This document shows, in pieces, positions 1 through 6,183 of a DNA stretch of 23,546 bases (position 1 is its first letter; the number at the start of each line of letters is the position of its first letter). The notes below the pieces were generated by a model that was not told the DNA's origin, made no database searches, and saw nothing but the letters and a program-made list of their open reading frames with translations. Both the position numbers and the translations under genes were made by a program. The DNA is from a virus: IMG/VR virus record IMGVR_UViG_3300035698_009595, positions 1-23,546 of that record; one strand, written 5' to 3'.

Positions 1-127
1 CTATTACAGAATCCCACTTGCACCGTGTTGTTCCATAAGGAGGATCGGTTAAGACCATATCAATAGAGTTATCAGGGATTAATTTCATTGCTTCTAAACA
101 GTCACCCTTTATAAGTTTGTTAATCAT
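1..127 (-). CDS. DNA methyltransferase, N-terminal part (cut by window edge)
   Basis: The minus-strand reading from the ATG at 127 runs open to base 1 and gives 42 residues. It begins MINKLIKGDCLEAM and contains the motif IV segment TDPPYGTTRCKWD (about residues 26-38). DPPY is the catalytic motif of N6-adenine/N4-cytosine DNA methyltransferases. An N-terminal motif IV followed by GTT-C-WD is typical of the phage Dam-like, beta-type enzymes, which methylate phage DNA with S-adenosylmethionine, often against host restriction. The start codon overlaps the stop of the upstream gene as ATGA, so it is translationally coupled as the last visible gene of the leftward operon. The rest lies beyond the left edge, so specificity cannot be judged. 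Confidence 0.88.
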   Translation of the reverse strand, partial: MINKLIKGDCLEAMKLIPDNSIDMVLTDPPYGTTRCKWDSVI

Positions 128-444
128 TCTTTCACCTTTGTTAATGCTTCATTAGCCCTGTTTCTGATTATCATGTCCTCATGTACATAGCTTTTTGTCG
201 AAGCTATTGTATTTTCAGTCATAGTTTTGTAGTACTCCAAAGCCACTACACACCCCGCAAGCTTGGCTCTTAATTCTTTTATAGTCTCCATGTAACCTAC
301 TATGTCATCACCATAGGCTACTCTTTCAGATAGGTTTTTCTTATGCATATATTCACAAGCTGCCATCCATGAATCATAGCTACCGCTGTACTCTGCTGTT
401 TCATCCCAATTCGAGAAAGCATTAGACCATTCTTTACTCATCAT
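124..444 (-). CDS. hypothetical protein, about 107 aa
   Basis: I do not recognise this protein. The open frame could begin at 486, but that would overlap the upstream gene by more than 50 bases. The paired ATGs at 444 and 441 leave an overlap of about 10 bases and are preferred, although no strong Shine-Dalgarno is visible. The product is soluble and mixed-charge, with two Trp near the N-terminus, a predicted helical middle (residues about 50-75) and a C-terminal Arg/Lys/Glu-rich helix. It lies between a small acidic protein gene and the methyltransferase in the leftward early-type operon. Its stop overlaps the methyltransferase start as ATGA. Confidence 0.65.
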   Translation of the reverse strand: MMSKEWSNAFSNWDETAEYSGSYDSWMAACEYMHKKNLSERVAYGDDIVGYMETIKELRAKLAGCVVALEYYKTMTENTIASTKSYVHEDMIIRNRANEALTKVKE

Positions 445-652
445 CTTCTGGTTCCCATCCAAAATTACACATACCAACGTCTTCATTACAGCAAGCTGGC
501 TTTAAGTCACCTATACAATTTGGTTGCATACCAGCCTTCAAGAGCCTCGCCAAAATCTCCTCACAATTAATAAACGTACCCCTTAAGTAGGTGTAGTCTA
601 TGGTGTCAGCAATAGCGTCTTCTATAATTTTTATGGCTTCTGATTTTCTCAT
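434..652 (-). CDS. hypothetical small protein, 72 aa
   Basis: Unrecognised 72-residue protein. The N-terminal third is a likely amphipathic helix (MRKSEAIKIIEDAIADTI). A Cys-rich stretch follows (C29, then C46, CC at 54-55 and C62), and the tail is strongly acidic (WEPEDDE). Its ATG overlaps the TGA of the upstream gene as ATGA at 649-652. The cysteine spacing does not match a classical zinc finger, so metal binding is only a possibility. The acidic tail and position among other tiny genes fit a phage host-interaction ORFan, which is inference only. Confidence 0.7.
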   Translation of the reverse strand: MRKSEAIKIIEDAIADTIDYTYLRGTFINCEEILARLLKAGMQPNCIGDLKPACCNEDVGMCNFGWEPEDDE

Positions 653-831
653 TTTTCCATCTCCTTCAAGCCAGCTTGTGCCATCTTTGCTTCTAGTGTT
701 GGCTCAACTTTAAAACCTAGATGCTCAACTTCTAGAGCTATTTTTTCTAGAGTAAAAATAGCTATAGCTAATTTTTTCTCAAGGTTAGAAAGCCTTTTAT
801 CTATGACCACAAAAGTGTCTTCAATGCTCAT
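649..831 (-). CDS. hypothetical coiled-coil protein, 60 aa
   Basis: Unrecognised. The ATG at 831 is chosen over the GTG two codons upstream (837) because a GGAG lies seven bases before it. The product is almost entirely helical with heptad-like Leu/Ile spacing in the middle (VIDKRLSNLEKKLAIAIFTL, about residues 9-28). It is probably a small coiled-coil or oligomerising protein. It overlaps the end of the upstream 61-aa gene by about 11 bases and couples to the 72-aa gene downstream by an ATGA overlap. No catalytic motif is visible. Confidence 0.65.
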   Translation of the reverse strand: MSIEDTFVVIDKRLSNLEKKLAIAIFTLEKIALEVEHLGFKVEPTLEAKMAQAGLKEMEK

Positions 832-1006
832 TTTCACTCTCCGTAATTAGCTTATCCCACCCAAATTCTTCAGAAAGTTTCTGGTAAACCCTGCGGTTAA
901 CAGAGTAGATATTGTCTTCTTCACCTTCCATAAGATCACCATTTTTAATGGCATGGGCAGCGGCTACTATTGCCTCCCGGACCTTGTACCACTCACCTCT
1001 TTTCAT
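821..1006 (-). CDS. hypothetical small protein, 61 aa
   Basis: Unrecognised 61-residue protein preceded by a good ribosome binding site (AGGAG five bases before the ATG at 1006). It has a basic, helical N-terminus (MKRGEWYKVREAIVAAAHAI) and an acidic middle (about residues 25-32), and ends in Glu-rich residues. Its 5' end overlaps the 3' end of the CxxC-rich upstream gene by 14 bases. It is one of five consecutive short genes in the leftward block. No known domain is visible. Confidence 0.7.
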   Translation of the reverse strand: MKRGEWYKVREAIVAAAHAIKNGDLMEGEEDNIYSVNRRVYQKLSEEFGWDKLITESENEH

Positions 1007-1274
1007 CTTCGCTCCTGGCTTCTCTAGCCTCTTCTAACCTATCTTCACACAGCATATCTACATAGGATTCAGCTTGGTATATACAAGACCCACAAATCCA
1101 TTTTGTACCATGGCGCGGTATAGTGTACTGCTCTAATTTTTCAGTGACTTCTTTTTTACATTGCTCGCATGTTTCTAATTCTTCGCAAGTGGTAAGGTCT
1201 TCGTCAGTAAAATGATCCACATCTGTATCAATATCTATTAGCTGGTTGCATCCTTCACAATAAGTAACTGCCAT
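993..1274 (-). CDS. CxxC-rich zinc-ribbon-like protein, 93 aa
   Basis: The frame extends to 1298, but the ATG at 1274 has a clear AGGAG site and overlaps the upstream 35-aa ORF as TAATG, so it is the start used here. The product has three CxxC pairs (C6/C9, C36/C39, C61/C64) plus C30 and C76. This is the pattern of a protein holding one or two structural zinc ions, as in zinc ribbons or rubredoxin-like knuckles. The C-terminal 20 residues are a highly charged helix (EEAREARSEDEKR). Zinc binding is inferred from Cys spacing. The role may be nucleic-acid or protein binding; no specific family is recognised. Confidence 0.72.
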   Translation of the reverse strand: MAVTYCEGCNQLIDIDTDVDHFTDEDLTTCEELETCEQCKKEVTEKLEQYTIPRHGTKWICGSCIYQAESYVDMLCEDRLEEAREARSEDEKR

Positions 1275-1381
1275 TATAATTCTCCTATGTAGTGCCAACT
1301 TCTAAGGTCTAAAAACATGGAGCACCAGACAGGTGTGTCCACATAAAATTCATTAATTTTTGGGTTGTAGTAAACTTTCAT
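1274..1381 (-). CDS. hypothetical micro-ORF, 35 aa
   Basis: A 35-codon open frame read from the ATG at 1381 (begins MKVYYNPKINEFYVD, ends WHYIGEL). It has a GGAG seven bases upstream of the start. Its TAA overlaps the ATG of the CxxC-rich gene as TAATG, the same junction used throughout this genome. That organisation, plus the absence of any other gene in the gap, argues that it is translated. The sequence is aromatic-rich (four Tyr, two Trp) and carries one Cys. It could be a functional microprotein or a leader peptide whose main job is to couple translation into the next gene. It has no recognisable homologue by eye. Confidence 0.55.
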   Translation of the reverse strand: MKVYYNPKINEFYVDTPVWCSMFLDLRSWHYIGEL

Positions 1382-1411
1382 TCATTGGCTCCAGTTAAAT
1401 TTTGAAGTTCC

Positions 1412-1440
1412 AATATGGAATAGCAAGACAAGAATGTAAA
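1412..1440 (-). promoter_or_regulatory. possible sigma70-like promoter
   Basis: On the minus strand, TTTACA (1440-1435) and CATATT (1417-1412) are separated by 17 bases, matching five of six and four of six consensus positions. It lies between the lipoprotein-like gene and the 35-aa ORF and could drive the small-gene cluster. AT-rich sequence produces such matches by chance, so this is tentative. Confidence 0.28.
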
Positions 1441-1452
1441 GAGGCTTAAAAC

Positions 1453-1644
1453 TTAGTAGTCTTTTTTACAGTGTCCATCGCAAAAAAGATTATCGAATTG
1501 ATCTTGGAGACAAGTCATCTCGCAGATCTTATCTTCTTTTAAAGGACAGTCAGCAGGTAGCTCAGATGCTTTAACGAAGTTGATAACTTCTTTCCCGCAG
1601 CTCGGAGCTAACGCCATAAATATAAAAAGTAGTACTAATTTCAT
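1453..1644 (-). CDS. small Cys-rich putative lipoprotein, 63 aa
   Basis: The N-terminus (MKLVLLFIFMALAPSCGKE) is a short basic start, a hydrophobic stretch of about 11 residues and a lipobox-like APSC ending at C16. This suggests export and lipid attachment, although Pro at -2 is not ideal. The mature part is about 48 residues with five more cysteines (C33, C41, C45, C55, C59), so disulfides in the periplasm are likely. It is not beside the lysis genes, which have their own spanin pair. It lies in the early-type block, where small phage lipoproteins known elsewhere act in superinfection exclusion or receptor blocking; that role is inference here. A hairpin surrounds its start codon. Confidence 0.7.
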   Translation of the reverse strand: MKLVLLFIFMALAPSCGKEVINFVKASELPADCPLKEDKICEMTCLQDQFDNLFCDGHCKKDY

Positions 1645-1660
1645 ACTGTTATACTACTTT
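1626..1660 (-). repeat. inverted repeat flanking the lipoprotein start codon
   Basis: Perfect 9-bp arms, AAAGTAGTA (1660-1652 in the transcript sense) and TACTACTTT (1634-1626), enclose a 17-base loop that contains the ATG at 1644. Two more T follow the second arm. In mRNA this would put the start codon in a loop and could modulate translation. The stem is AT-rich, so its stability is modest. Confidence 0.45.
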
Positions 1661-1679
1661 AACTTCCAAAAATAGCTAT

Positions 1680-1889
1680 TTATTTTTGTTGGACTGGCGC
1701 ACTCAGCTTTTCCAAGTTATGGATTTCTTGCTCCGCTTCCAGCTTTTGGATACGAAGTTTTAGCATGTAGTCTTTTATTTCATTTATCTCTTTTTCTCGG
1801 AAAGTTAGCTCCCTAGAATACCCTGCAATTTTACCCGCAAGGTCATAGCGTAGCTTGTCTACCATTTCTTCTTTTGTTGCTGGTTGCAT
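1680..1889 (-). CDS. coiled-coil protein coupled to primase-helicase, 69 aa
   Basis: Begins at the ATG at 1889, which overlaps the TAA of the primase-helicase gene as TAATG, so it is translated from the same message. After about 15 residues it is one long charged helix with hydrophobic heptads (ELTFREKEINEIKDYMLKLR, then QKLEAEQEIHNLEKL). This indicates a two-stranded coiled coil. No catalytic motif is present. The tight coupling suggests it may assist or bind the primase-helicase, but that rests on position only. Confidence 0.72.
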   Translation of the reverse strand: MQPATKEEMVDKLRYDLAGKIAGYSRELTFREKEINEIKDYMLKLRIQKLEAEQEIHNLEKLSAPVQQK

Positions 1890-4195
1890 TAGTGTGTCCT
1901 ACTTTCTGCTATAAAAAGGTTATCTTTAGTTAGTTTAATCCCGGAGATTCCAACTAACCTAGTATTGCCGCCTTCACTGTTGAAGCGCATACGCCCGTAC
2001 TTTACACCTTCATTCCTAACAAGGCTCTCTTTTATTTCTTTTATAATTTTTCGCTCAACGGCTGGGTTGATTTTATCAACCTTATAGTTTTCAGTGTAGT
2101 GGTTTATAACTTCTTGGAGGGGGTATTTGTTTTCTTCTTCCCCGGTTATCTCTACGTAGTTATAAATAAAATCTTGAATATCACTAGAGGCTTCCACCAT
2201 ACAGTCTACAATTTGTTTGCTCTCGGCGGTCTTTATAAAGTCTCCCCGCTTCTGCAATTCTATATAACCGTCTACCCAAATATTTACAATACCTGCTTTT
2301 TCATTTTCAATCTTTTCGTAAAGATCTTTAATTTTTAGCTCCGGCTTAAGTTCCAGGTTTACCCCAAAGTTTACAATCAGAAGACGTCGCAACATTCCCA
2401 CAGTAATATCTCTAAGGAATGGTATCTTGTTGTACGTCATAATTATTTTTGCAAAATTCAAAAGATCGAATGGATGCTGAAATTTCTTCTGCGCTTCTAT
2501 AGGAGTGTTACCAGTAACCTGCTTTATAATCCCTGTATCTGAAAAGCACTCCGGTGGTTCTTCTTCACAAAAGTTTACAAGTTTTCCTTCTAACCCCGCA
2601 GCCCCAAACGTCTTTTTCATACTCTGCAATGGGATACTGCTACAATTTCCTCTTCCTAGTACTCTAGAAAACGCTTCACACAGTGAACTCTTTCCGTTAC
2701 TTCCTTCCCCATCTAAAATCAAAACATAATTCAGATGGTAGTCGCAACCACTGAGACAATAACCGCCCCACTCATTTATAACTCTGGTTTTTGTCACGCA
2801 TCCTTCTAAAATATTTTCCAAAAGTTTCTGGTAAACCGGAGCCTTTGCTTCGGGGTCATAGTCACAGTCAAGAGCCGACAACGTGTAGTACTCAGGAGAG
2901 TGCGGAAGTAACTTCTTATTAAGTATGTCAAGTATTCCGTTATTCATATTTACCATATTTTTCGGAAGAGGCTTCATTGAATCTCTTCTGGTCACGTAAT
3001 TTGCAAGCACACTATTAAGGAACTCTTTTCTCTCAGACTCTTTTACAGGAGAAGCAAAGTTATCTTCGGCGAAAGAAATTATTTCCGACTGAAAAATTTG
3101 CTCATAGTATTTACCATTGAAAATTAAAATTTCTTTGGTATCTGCCATAGTTACATAGTGCTTTTCTTCTTTGAAGTACTCTCTTAGCGCATCGTAATCC
3201 CGGATCTTGCTTTTCTTACCTTGGTAAGTGAATCCGTTTTCTTTTGTCCCACCGTGACTTAGCTTTGTACTTGCACCATCTGTTCCAAGTAAATTGCTAG
3301 GACTGTGGCACTTTTGAAAGTAAGGACAAGCTCCACACTTCCCCCAACGCTCGTTTATATCAGTACAGGTCCGGGGGTTATCGGTAGCTGCCCTTGCTTG
3401 ATCTATTTTTTTATCGGTTTCTTCTCTTGTATAACCGGGGTGTCCTTCACTAAATGTGTGTATGATGGCTCGGTCTACGTTACCCATTGAGTCTATAGCT
3501 GCGTACCATAAATCTTCTGAAAGAGTTGCGGAATTTTCGTAGCACTCTTGTAAGAAGGCGCACTTAAACACAAGTTTCAGATCAAAGACGCCAAGTGGAG
3601 TAGCAGTAGACTGTAGTACAGCGTGTTTTAAATTTACGCTGTCACTGAAAGGGTGAGACATAGGTTTTCTATTCTCAGTCCCAGGTATTCTTGCAAGCCC
3701 TCCTGGTTTAAATACAGACGTATCAAATTTTCCTGGAAGGTTCGCTTCTTTTAGTCTTGAGTTTATATGCTCGCAGTAAATTTTATTATTTGGTTTAAGA
3801 AGTTTTAGTTGGTCTTTACTGTCTATAGATACTTTTAGTTTATAGAGAGCTTGGATACCATTACCAGAAGTTATAACGTGTCCACCCTTCGGTAAAATTT
3901 TCACGTACTCGTCGATGCGTGTAAAATCTATAGGCTCTACGACGTTACCTTCTTTATCTTTTTCTGGATCTATATCTATAAGGTAGTAGTCTTGTTTTAC
4001 AAATTCTCTACGCTGTACCTTACTGTGGGCTATAGTATAGAAAAGATTGTAGCGTTCTTTCTTTGTAAGGGTTTCAACAAACACACCATTAAAAAGATCG
4101 TCCATGTTTTCAACGCTTCCCATGTGTACATTAGTTACAGAATCTTTTTGTTCTTTTTCGTCCCGCCAAGGACGCAGCCCATATATTTGAATCAT
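1889..4195 (-). CDS. AEP-type primase / SF3 (D5-like) replicative helicase
   Basis: A 768-aa fused replication protein. The N-terminal archaeo-eukaryotic primase domain shows the metal motif as D74-x-D76 (YYLIDIDPE), a motif II region SGNGIQ (110-115), and the third acidic region at D158 followed by RIPGTENRK (169-177). A Cys cluster (C277, C287, C290, C296) probably binds zinc. The C-terminal superfamily 3 helicase has Walker A GEGSNGKSS (496-504), an acidic Walker B (EEE 544-546), a sensor Asn (N589) and an Arg pair (R603/R604) in the usual place. It should prime and unwind phage DNA at the fork together with DNA polymerase A encoded in the divergent operon. Motif II carries Gln where many AEPs have His. 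The start overlaps the upstream gene as ATGA. Confidence 0.93.
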   Translation of the reverse strand: MIQIYGLRPWRDEKEQKDSVTNVHMGSVENMDDLFNGVFVETLTKKERYNLFYTIAHSKVQRREFVKQDYYLIDIDPEKDKEGNVVEPIDFTRIDEYVKILPKGGHVITSGNGIQALYKLKVSIDSKDQLKLLKPNNKIYCEHINSRLKEANLPGKFDTSVFKPGGLARIPGTENRKPMSHPFSDSVNLKHAVLQSTATPLGVFDLKLVFKCAFLQECYENSATLSEDLWYAAIDSMGNVDRAIIHTFSEGHPGYTREETDKKIDQARAATDNPRTCTDINERWGKCGACPYFQKCHSPSNLLGTDGASTKLSHGGTKENGFTYQGKKSKIRDYDALREYFKEEKHYVTMADTKEILIFNGKYYEQIFQSEIISFAEDNFASPVKESERKEFLNSVLANYVTRRDSMKPLPKNMVNMNNGILDILNKKLLPHSPEYYTLSALDCDYDPEAKAPVYQKLLENILEGCVTKTRVINEWGGYCLSGCDYHLNYVLILDGEGSNGKSSLCEAFSRVLGRGNCSSIPLQSMKKTFGAAGLEGKLVNFCEEEPPECFSDTGIIKQVTGNTPIEAQKKFQHPFDLLNFAKIIMTYNKIPFLRDITVGMLRRLLIVNFGVNLELKPELKIKDLYEKIENEKAGIVNIWVDGYIELQKRGDFIKTAESKQIVDCMVEASSDIQDFIYNYVEITGEEENKYPLQEVINHYTENYKVDKINPAVERKIIKEIKESLVRNEGVKYGRMRFNSEGGNTRLVGISGIKLTKDNLFIAESRTH

Positions 4196-4395
4196 TTTTT
4201 ATGTTCCCTGCATTGTACACAATCTTTTTTTGATGTGGTGGGCTCTATAATCAGCATATCCGTTTCAAATTGTACGTAGCGTTCCTTGCAGGTACATAGT
4301 TCTCTATTAAGTAGTGCTTCTTCCAACGCTTGTAGGTCGTCGAGAGTTAAACTAATTTTTTTAGCATTTGCTTTACGCAAAAAGTTTGTAGGCAT
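4192..4395 (-). CDS. Cys-rich small protein leading the primase operon, 67 aa
   Basis: First gene of the leftward operon. It has a good GGAG site before the ATG at 4395 and starts about 15 bases after the inferred transcription start. Two CxC/CxxC pairs (C34/C36 in LCTCKE and C59/C62 in CVQC) could hold one zinc ion. The N-terminus is basic with a helical segment (LTLDDLQALEEALLNREL). A small zinc-binding protein encoded first in a phage early operon could be a regulator or host-takeover factor, but no family is recognised. Its stop is coupled to the primase start. Confidence 0.72.
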   Translation of the reverse strand: MPTNFLRKANAKKISLTLDDLQALEEALLNRELCTCKERYVQFETDMLIIEPTTSKKDCVQCREHKK

Positions 4396-4417
4396 TTATA
4401 GCTCCAAGTAATTTCAA

Positions 4418-4446
4418 ATGTTAGTTGCGAAGATGTGCAATGACAA
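4418..4446 (-). promoter_or_regulatory. sigma70-like promoter for the leftward operon
   Basis: Minus strand TTGTCA (4446-4441), a 17-base spacer and TAACAT (4423-4418) match five of six and four of six consensus positions. It sits just before the first leftward gene, so transcription would start near 4411, right before the ribosome binding site. Host RNA polymerase would be the reader. Confidence 0.6.
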
Positions 4447-4457
4447 GTAGTTTAAGA

Positions 4458-4524
4458 TGAAGACTCACTTCTATCCTTTCGATCTTGGCTCCAACTAATT
4501 TAGTTTTGACGGAGTGGGTCTTCA
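4458..4524. repeat. inverted repeat spanning the divergent promoter region
   Basis: TGAAGACTCACT (4458-4469) and AGTGGGTCTTCA (4513-4524) are complementary over 12 bases with a single mismatch that is a G-U pair in RNA. The left arm sits 11 bases upstream of the leftward -35 box. The right arm lies entirely in the -35/-10 spacer of the rightward promoter. This looks like two half-sites or two copies of an operator acting on both promoters. A 5' transcript structure is unlikely because both arms lie upstream of the inferred rightward start. Confidence 0.55.
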
Positions 4525-4534
4525 CGCTTAAAAT
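4506..4534 (+). promoter_or_regulatory. strong sigma70-like promoter for the rightward operon
   Basis: TTGACG (4506-4511), an exact 17-base spacer and TAAAAT (4529-4534) each match five of six consensus positions. This is the best promoter match in the window. It precedes the whole rightward replication block, with transcription expected to begin near 4541, about 40 bases before the first start codon. Confidence 0.72.
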
Positions 4535-4579
4535 TTTTTATGGGAGGCTAAGGGAGATATAAAATTGGAGCCGATGATA

Positions 4580-4771
4580 ATGCAAAAACTAGAATACTCA
4601 ATTTTAAATAGCGAAGTCGCTATCATAAAAATTAATAACCAATCGTTCTCCTTAGAAGAAGCAGATATTGTGGACCTTCTTGAACTCTTAGTAGCCGCAG
4701 CAGCAGCTATGAACAGAGCCAAAGATAATAAATACAATACTGAATTTTTAGGGGCGGAAGATTGGAATTAA
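4580..4771 (+). CDS. hypothetical leader-gene protein, 63 aa
   Basis: First gene of the rightward operon. Of three in-frame starts (TTG 4565, ATG 4574, ATG 4580) the last has proper spacing, nine bases, to the GGAG at 4567. The product is acidic and helical with an Ala run (VAAAAAAMNRAK), with no recognised domain. Its end overlaps the helicase start by 10 bases, so the two are coupled. It may be a small regulator or helicase partner, which is inference from position. Confidence 0.7.
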   Translation: MQKLEYSILNSEVAIIKINNQSFSLEEADIVDLLELLVAAAAAMNRAKDNKYNTEFLGAEDWN

Positions 4772-6183
4772 AACTTTGGGAACATCAGAAAACTGGCGTT
4801 AGGCGGTGTAAAGATCTCGACTCCCACATGCTCACGATGGAAGTAGGTACAGGTAAAACTGCTACACTACTACGCATCTATGCAGAGAAATGTAATCAAG
4901 AAAGACGTATCGTACCTATGCTTATTTTTTCTCCACCAATTACTTTAAGTAACTGGAAGAATGAATTTAAGTTGTGGTGTCCTAGAATACCTGCTGAAAA
5001 AATAGTTGTATTAACAGGACCTCTTAAGAAGAGAGTAGAGCTGTTTGAAAAAACAATCGCTCGCCACGGTGAAGAAGTTATCTTTATAACTAACTATGAA
5101 TGTTTGGTACAAGCCAATCTAGATTTGTTCATGTTGTTTAAAAGATATGCTGCAGAGAATGATATTTTTCTTTGCTGTGATGAATCACATAAACTGAAAG
5201 ACTCTACTAGTAAGACAAGCAAAAGAATGTACCAGATCTCTCAGTTTTGTAAGTATAAATTTTTACTAACTGGCACGCCCGTTCTAAATTCTGAAATTGA
5301 TATTTTCCAGCAGTTTAAGATTATGGCTCCCGATGTTTTCGGGAAAAGTATTACAGCTTTTAGGGCGGCGTATTTTACGAATATCTACGCCAACGTATCG
5401 CACATGAGTTTTCCAAAGTACGAAGTTATACCTGAGATGATACCCAAGATAAACGGTAGGCTAAATGCAAACTCTTACCACGTTAAAAAAGAAGAGTGTC
5501 TTGATCTACCTCCTTTAGTTAAGGAGCGTTATGAAGTAGAGATGGCGCCTGACCAGAAAAAAGTTTACAACCAGATGAAGAAACAGTTTGTCGCCTTCTT
5601 AAAAGATGACGTACAATCTACAGCCAGTTTAATAATTACCCAGACGCTTAGACTACAGCAAATAGTTTCGGGGTTTATGCGGGACGAAGATGGAGTGGAC
5701 CATTTATTTAAAAAGAACCCAAGAGCTGAAGCGTTGCGTGATTTATTAACTGAGATCACACCTAACCATAAAGTTATAGTGTGGTGTATTTACAAGAAAC
5801 AGTATGAAATTGTAGCTAAGGTTTGTAACGATATAGGAGTTGAGTATGTTGAATGTCATGGTGGGACTAAAGATAAGGATAGCGCAGTTGAGAGATTTGA
5901 GTCTGGATCTGCACGGATATTTGTGGCTCATCCTGGAAGCGGTGGTATCGGCATTAATCTCATTTCTGCTTCTTATAGTATTTATTATGCTCGTTCCTTT
6001 TCCTTGGAACAAGATCTACAGAGTGAAGCAAGGAATTATCGGGCTGGGTCGGAGAAGCATAAGAAAATCACAAGAATTGATCTGGTCACTCCAGGAACGA
6101 TTGACGAAGATATTTTACTGGCACTAGAAAGCAAAATGAGTATGGCGGCTAGAGTAACTATGCTAAAGGAAAAGTATAAATGA
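4762..6183 (+). CDS. SNF2-type superfamily 2 DNA helicase/ATPase
   Basis: 473 residues with a full set of SF2 motifs. These are a Q-motif-like LWEHQ at the N-terminus, Walker A GTGKT (29-33), DESH box (140-143), TGTP (170-173) and motif VI QSEARNYRAG (420-429) with its Arg finger positions. The arrangement and the second-lobe segment HPGSGGIGINL indicate the SNF2/DEAD-like phage helicase family, which remodels or unwinds duplex DNA using ATP in replication or recombination. It starts at a TTG at 4762, because the first internal ATG would remove the nucleotide-binding N-terminus. It overlaps the 63-aa gene and couples by ATGA to an HNH endonuclease. Confidence 0.92.
   Translation: MELKLWEHQKTGVRRCKDLDSHMLTMEVGTGKTATLLRIYAEKCNQERRIVPMLIFSPPITLSNWKNEFKLWCPRIPAEKIVVLTGPLKKRVELFEKTIARHGEEVIFITNYECLVQANLDLFMLFKRYAAENDIFLCCDESHKLKDSTSKTSKRMYQISQFCKYKFLLTGTPVLNSEIDIFQQFKIMAPDVFGKSITAFRAAYFTNIYANVSHMSFPKYEVIPEMIPKINGRLNANSYHVKKEECLDLPPLVKERYEVEMAPDQKKVYNQMKKQFVAFLKDDVQSTASLIITQTLRLQQIVSGFMRDEDGVDHLFKKNPRAEALRDLLTEITPNHKVIVWCIYKKQYEIVAKVCNDIGVEYVECHGGTKDKDSAVERFESGSARIFVAHPGSGGIGINLISASYSIYYARSFSLEQDLQSEARNYRAGSEKHKKITRIDLVTPGTIDEDILLALESKMSMAARVTMLKEKYK

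Noticed and set aside
1668-1684. Palindrome AAATAGCTATTT near the end of the coiled-coil gene as a terminator
   Set aside because: AT-only arms with no loop and spanning a stop codon; too weak to support a terminator call.
4528-4737. Minus-strand 69-codon ORF over the rightward promoter and first gene
   Set aside because: It runs antisense to the 63-aa leader gene and its end lies in the promoter. The leader gene has the ribosome site and position.
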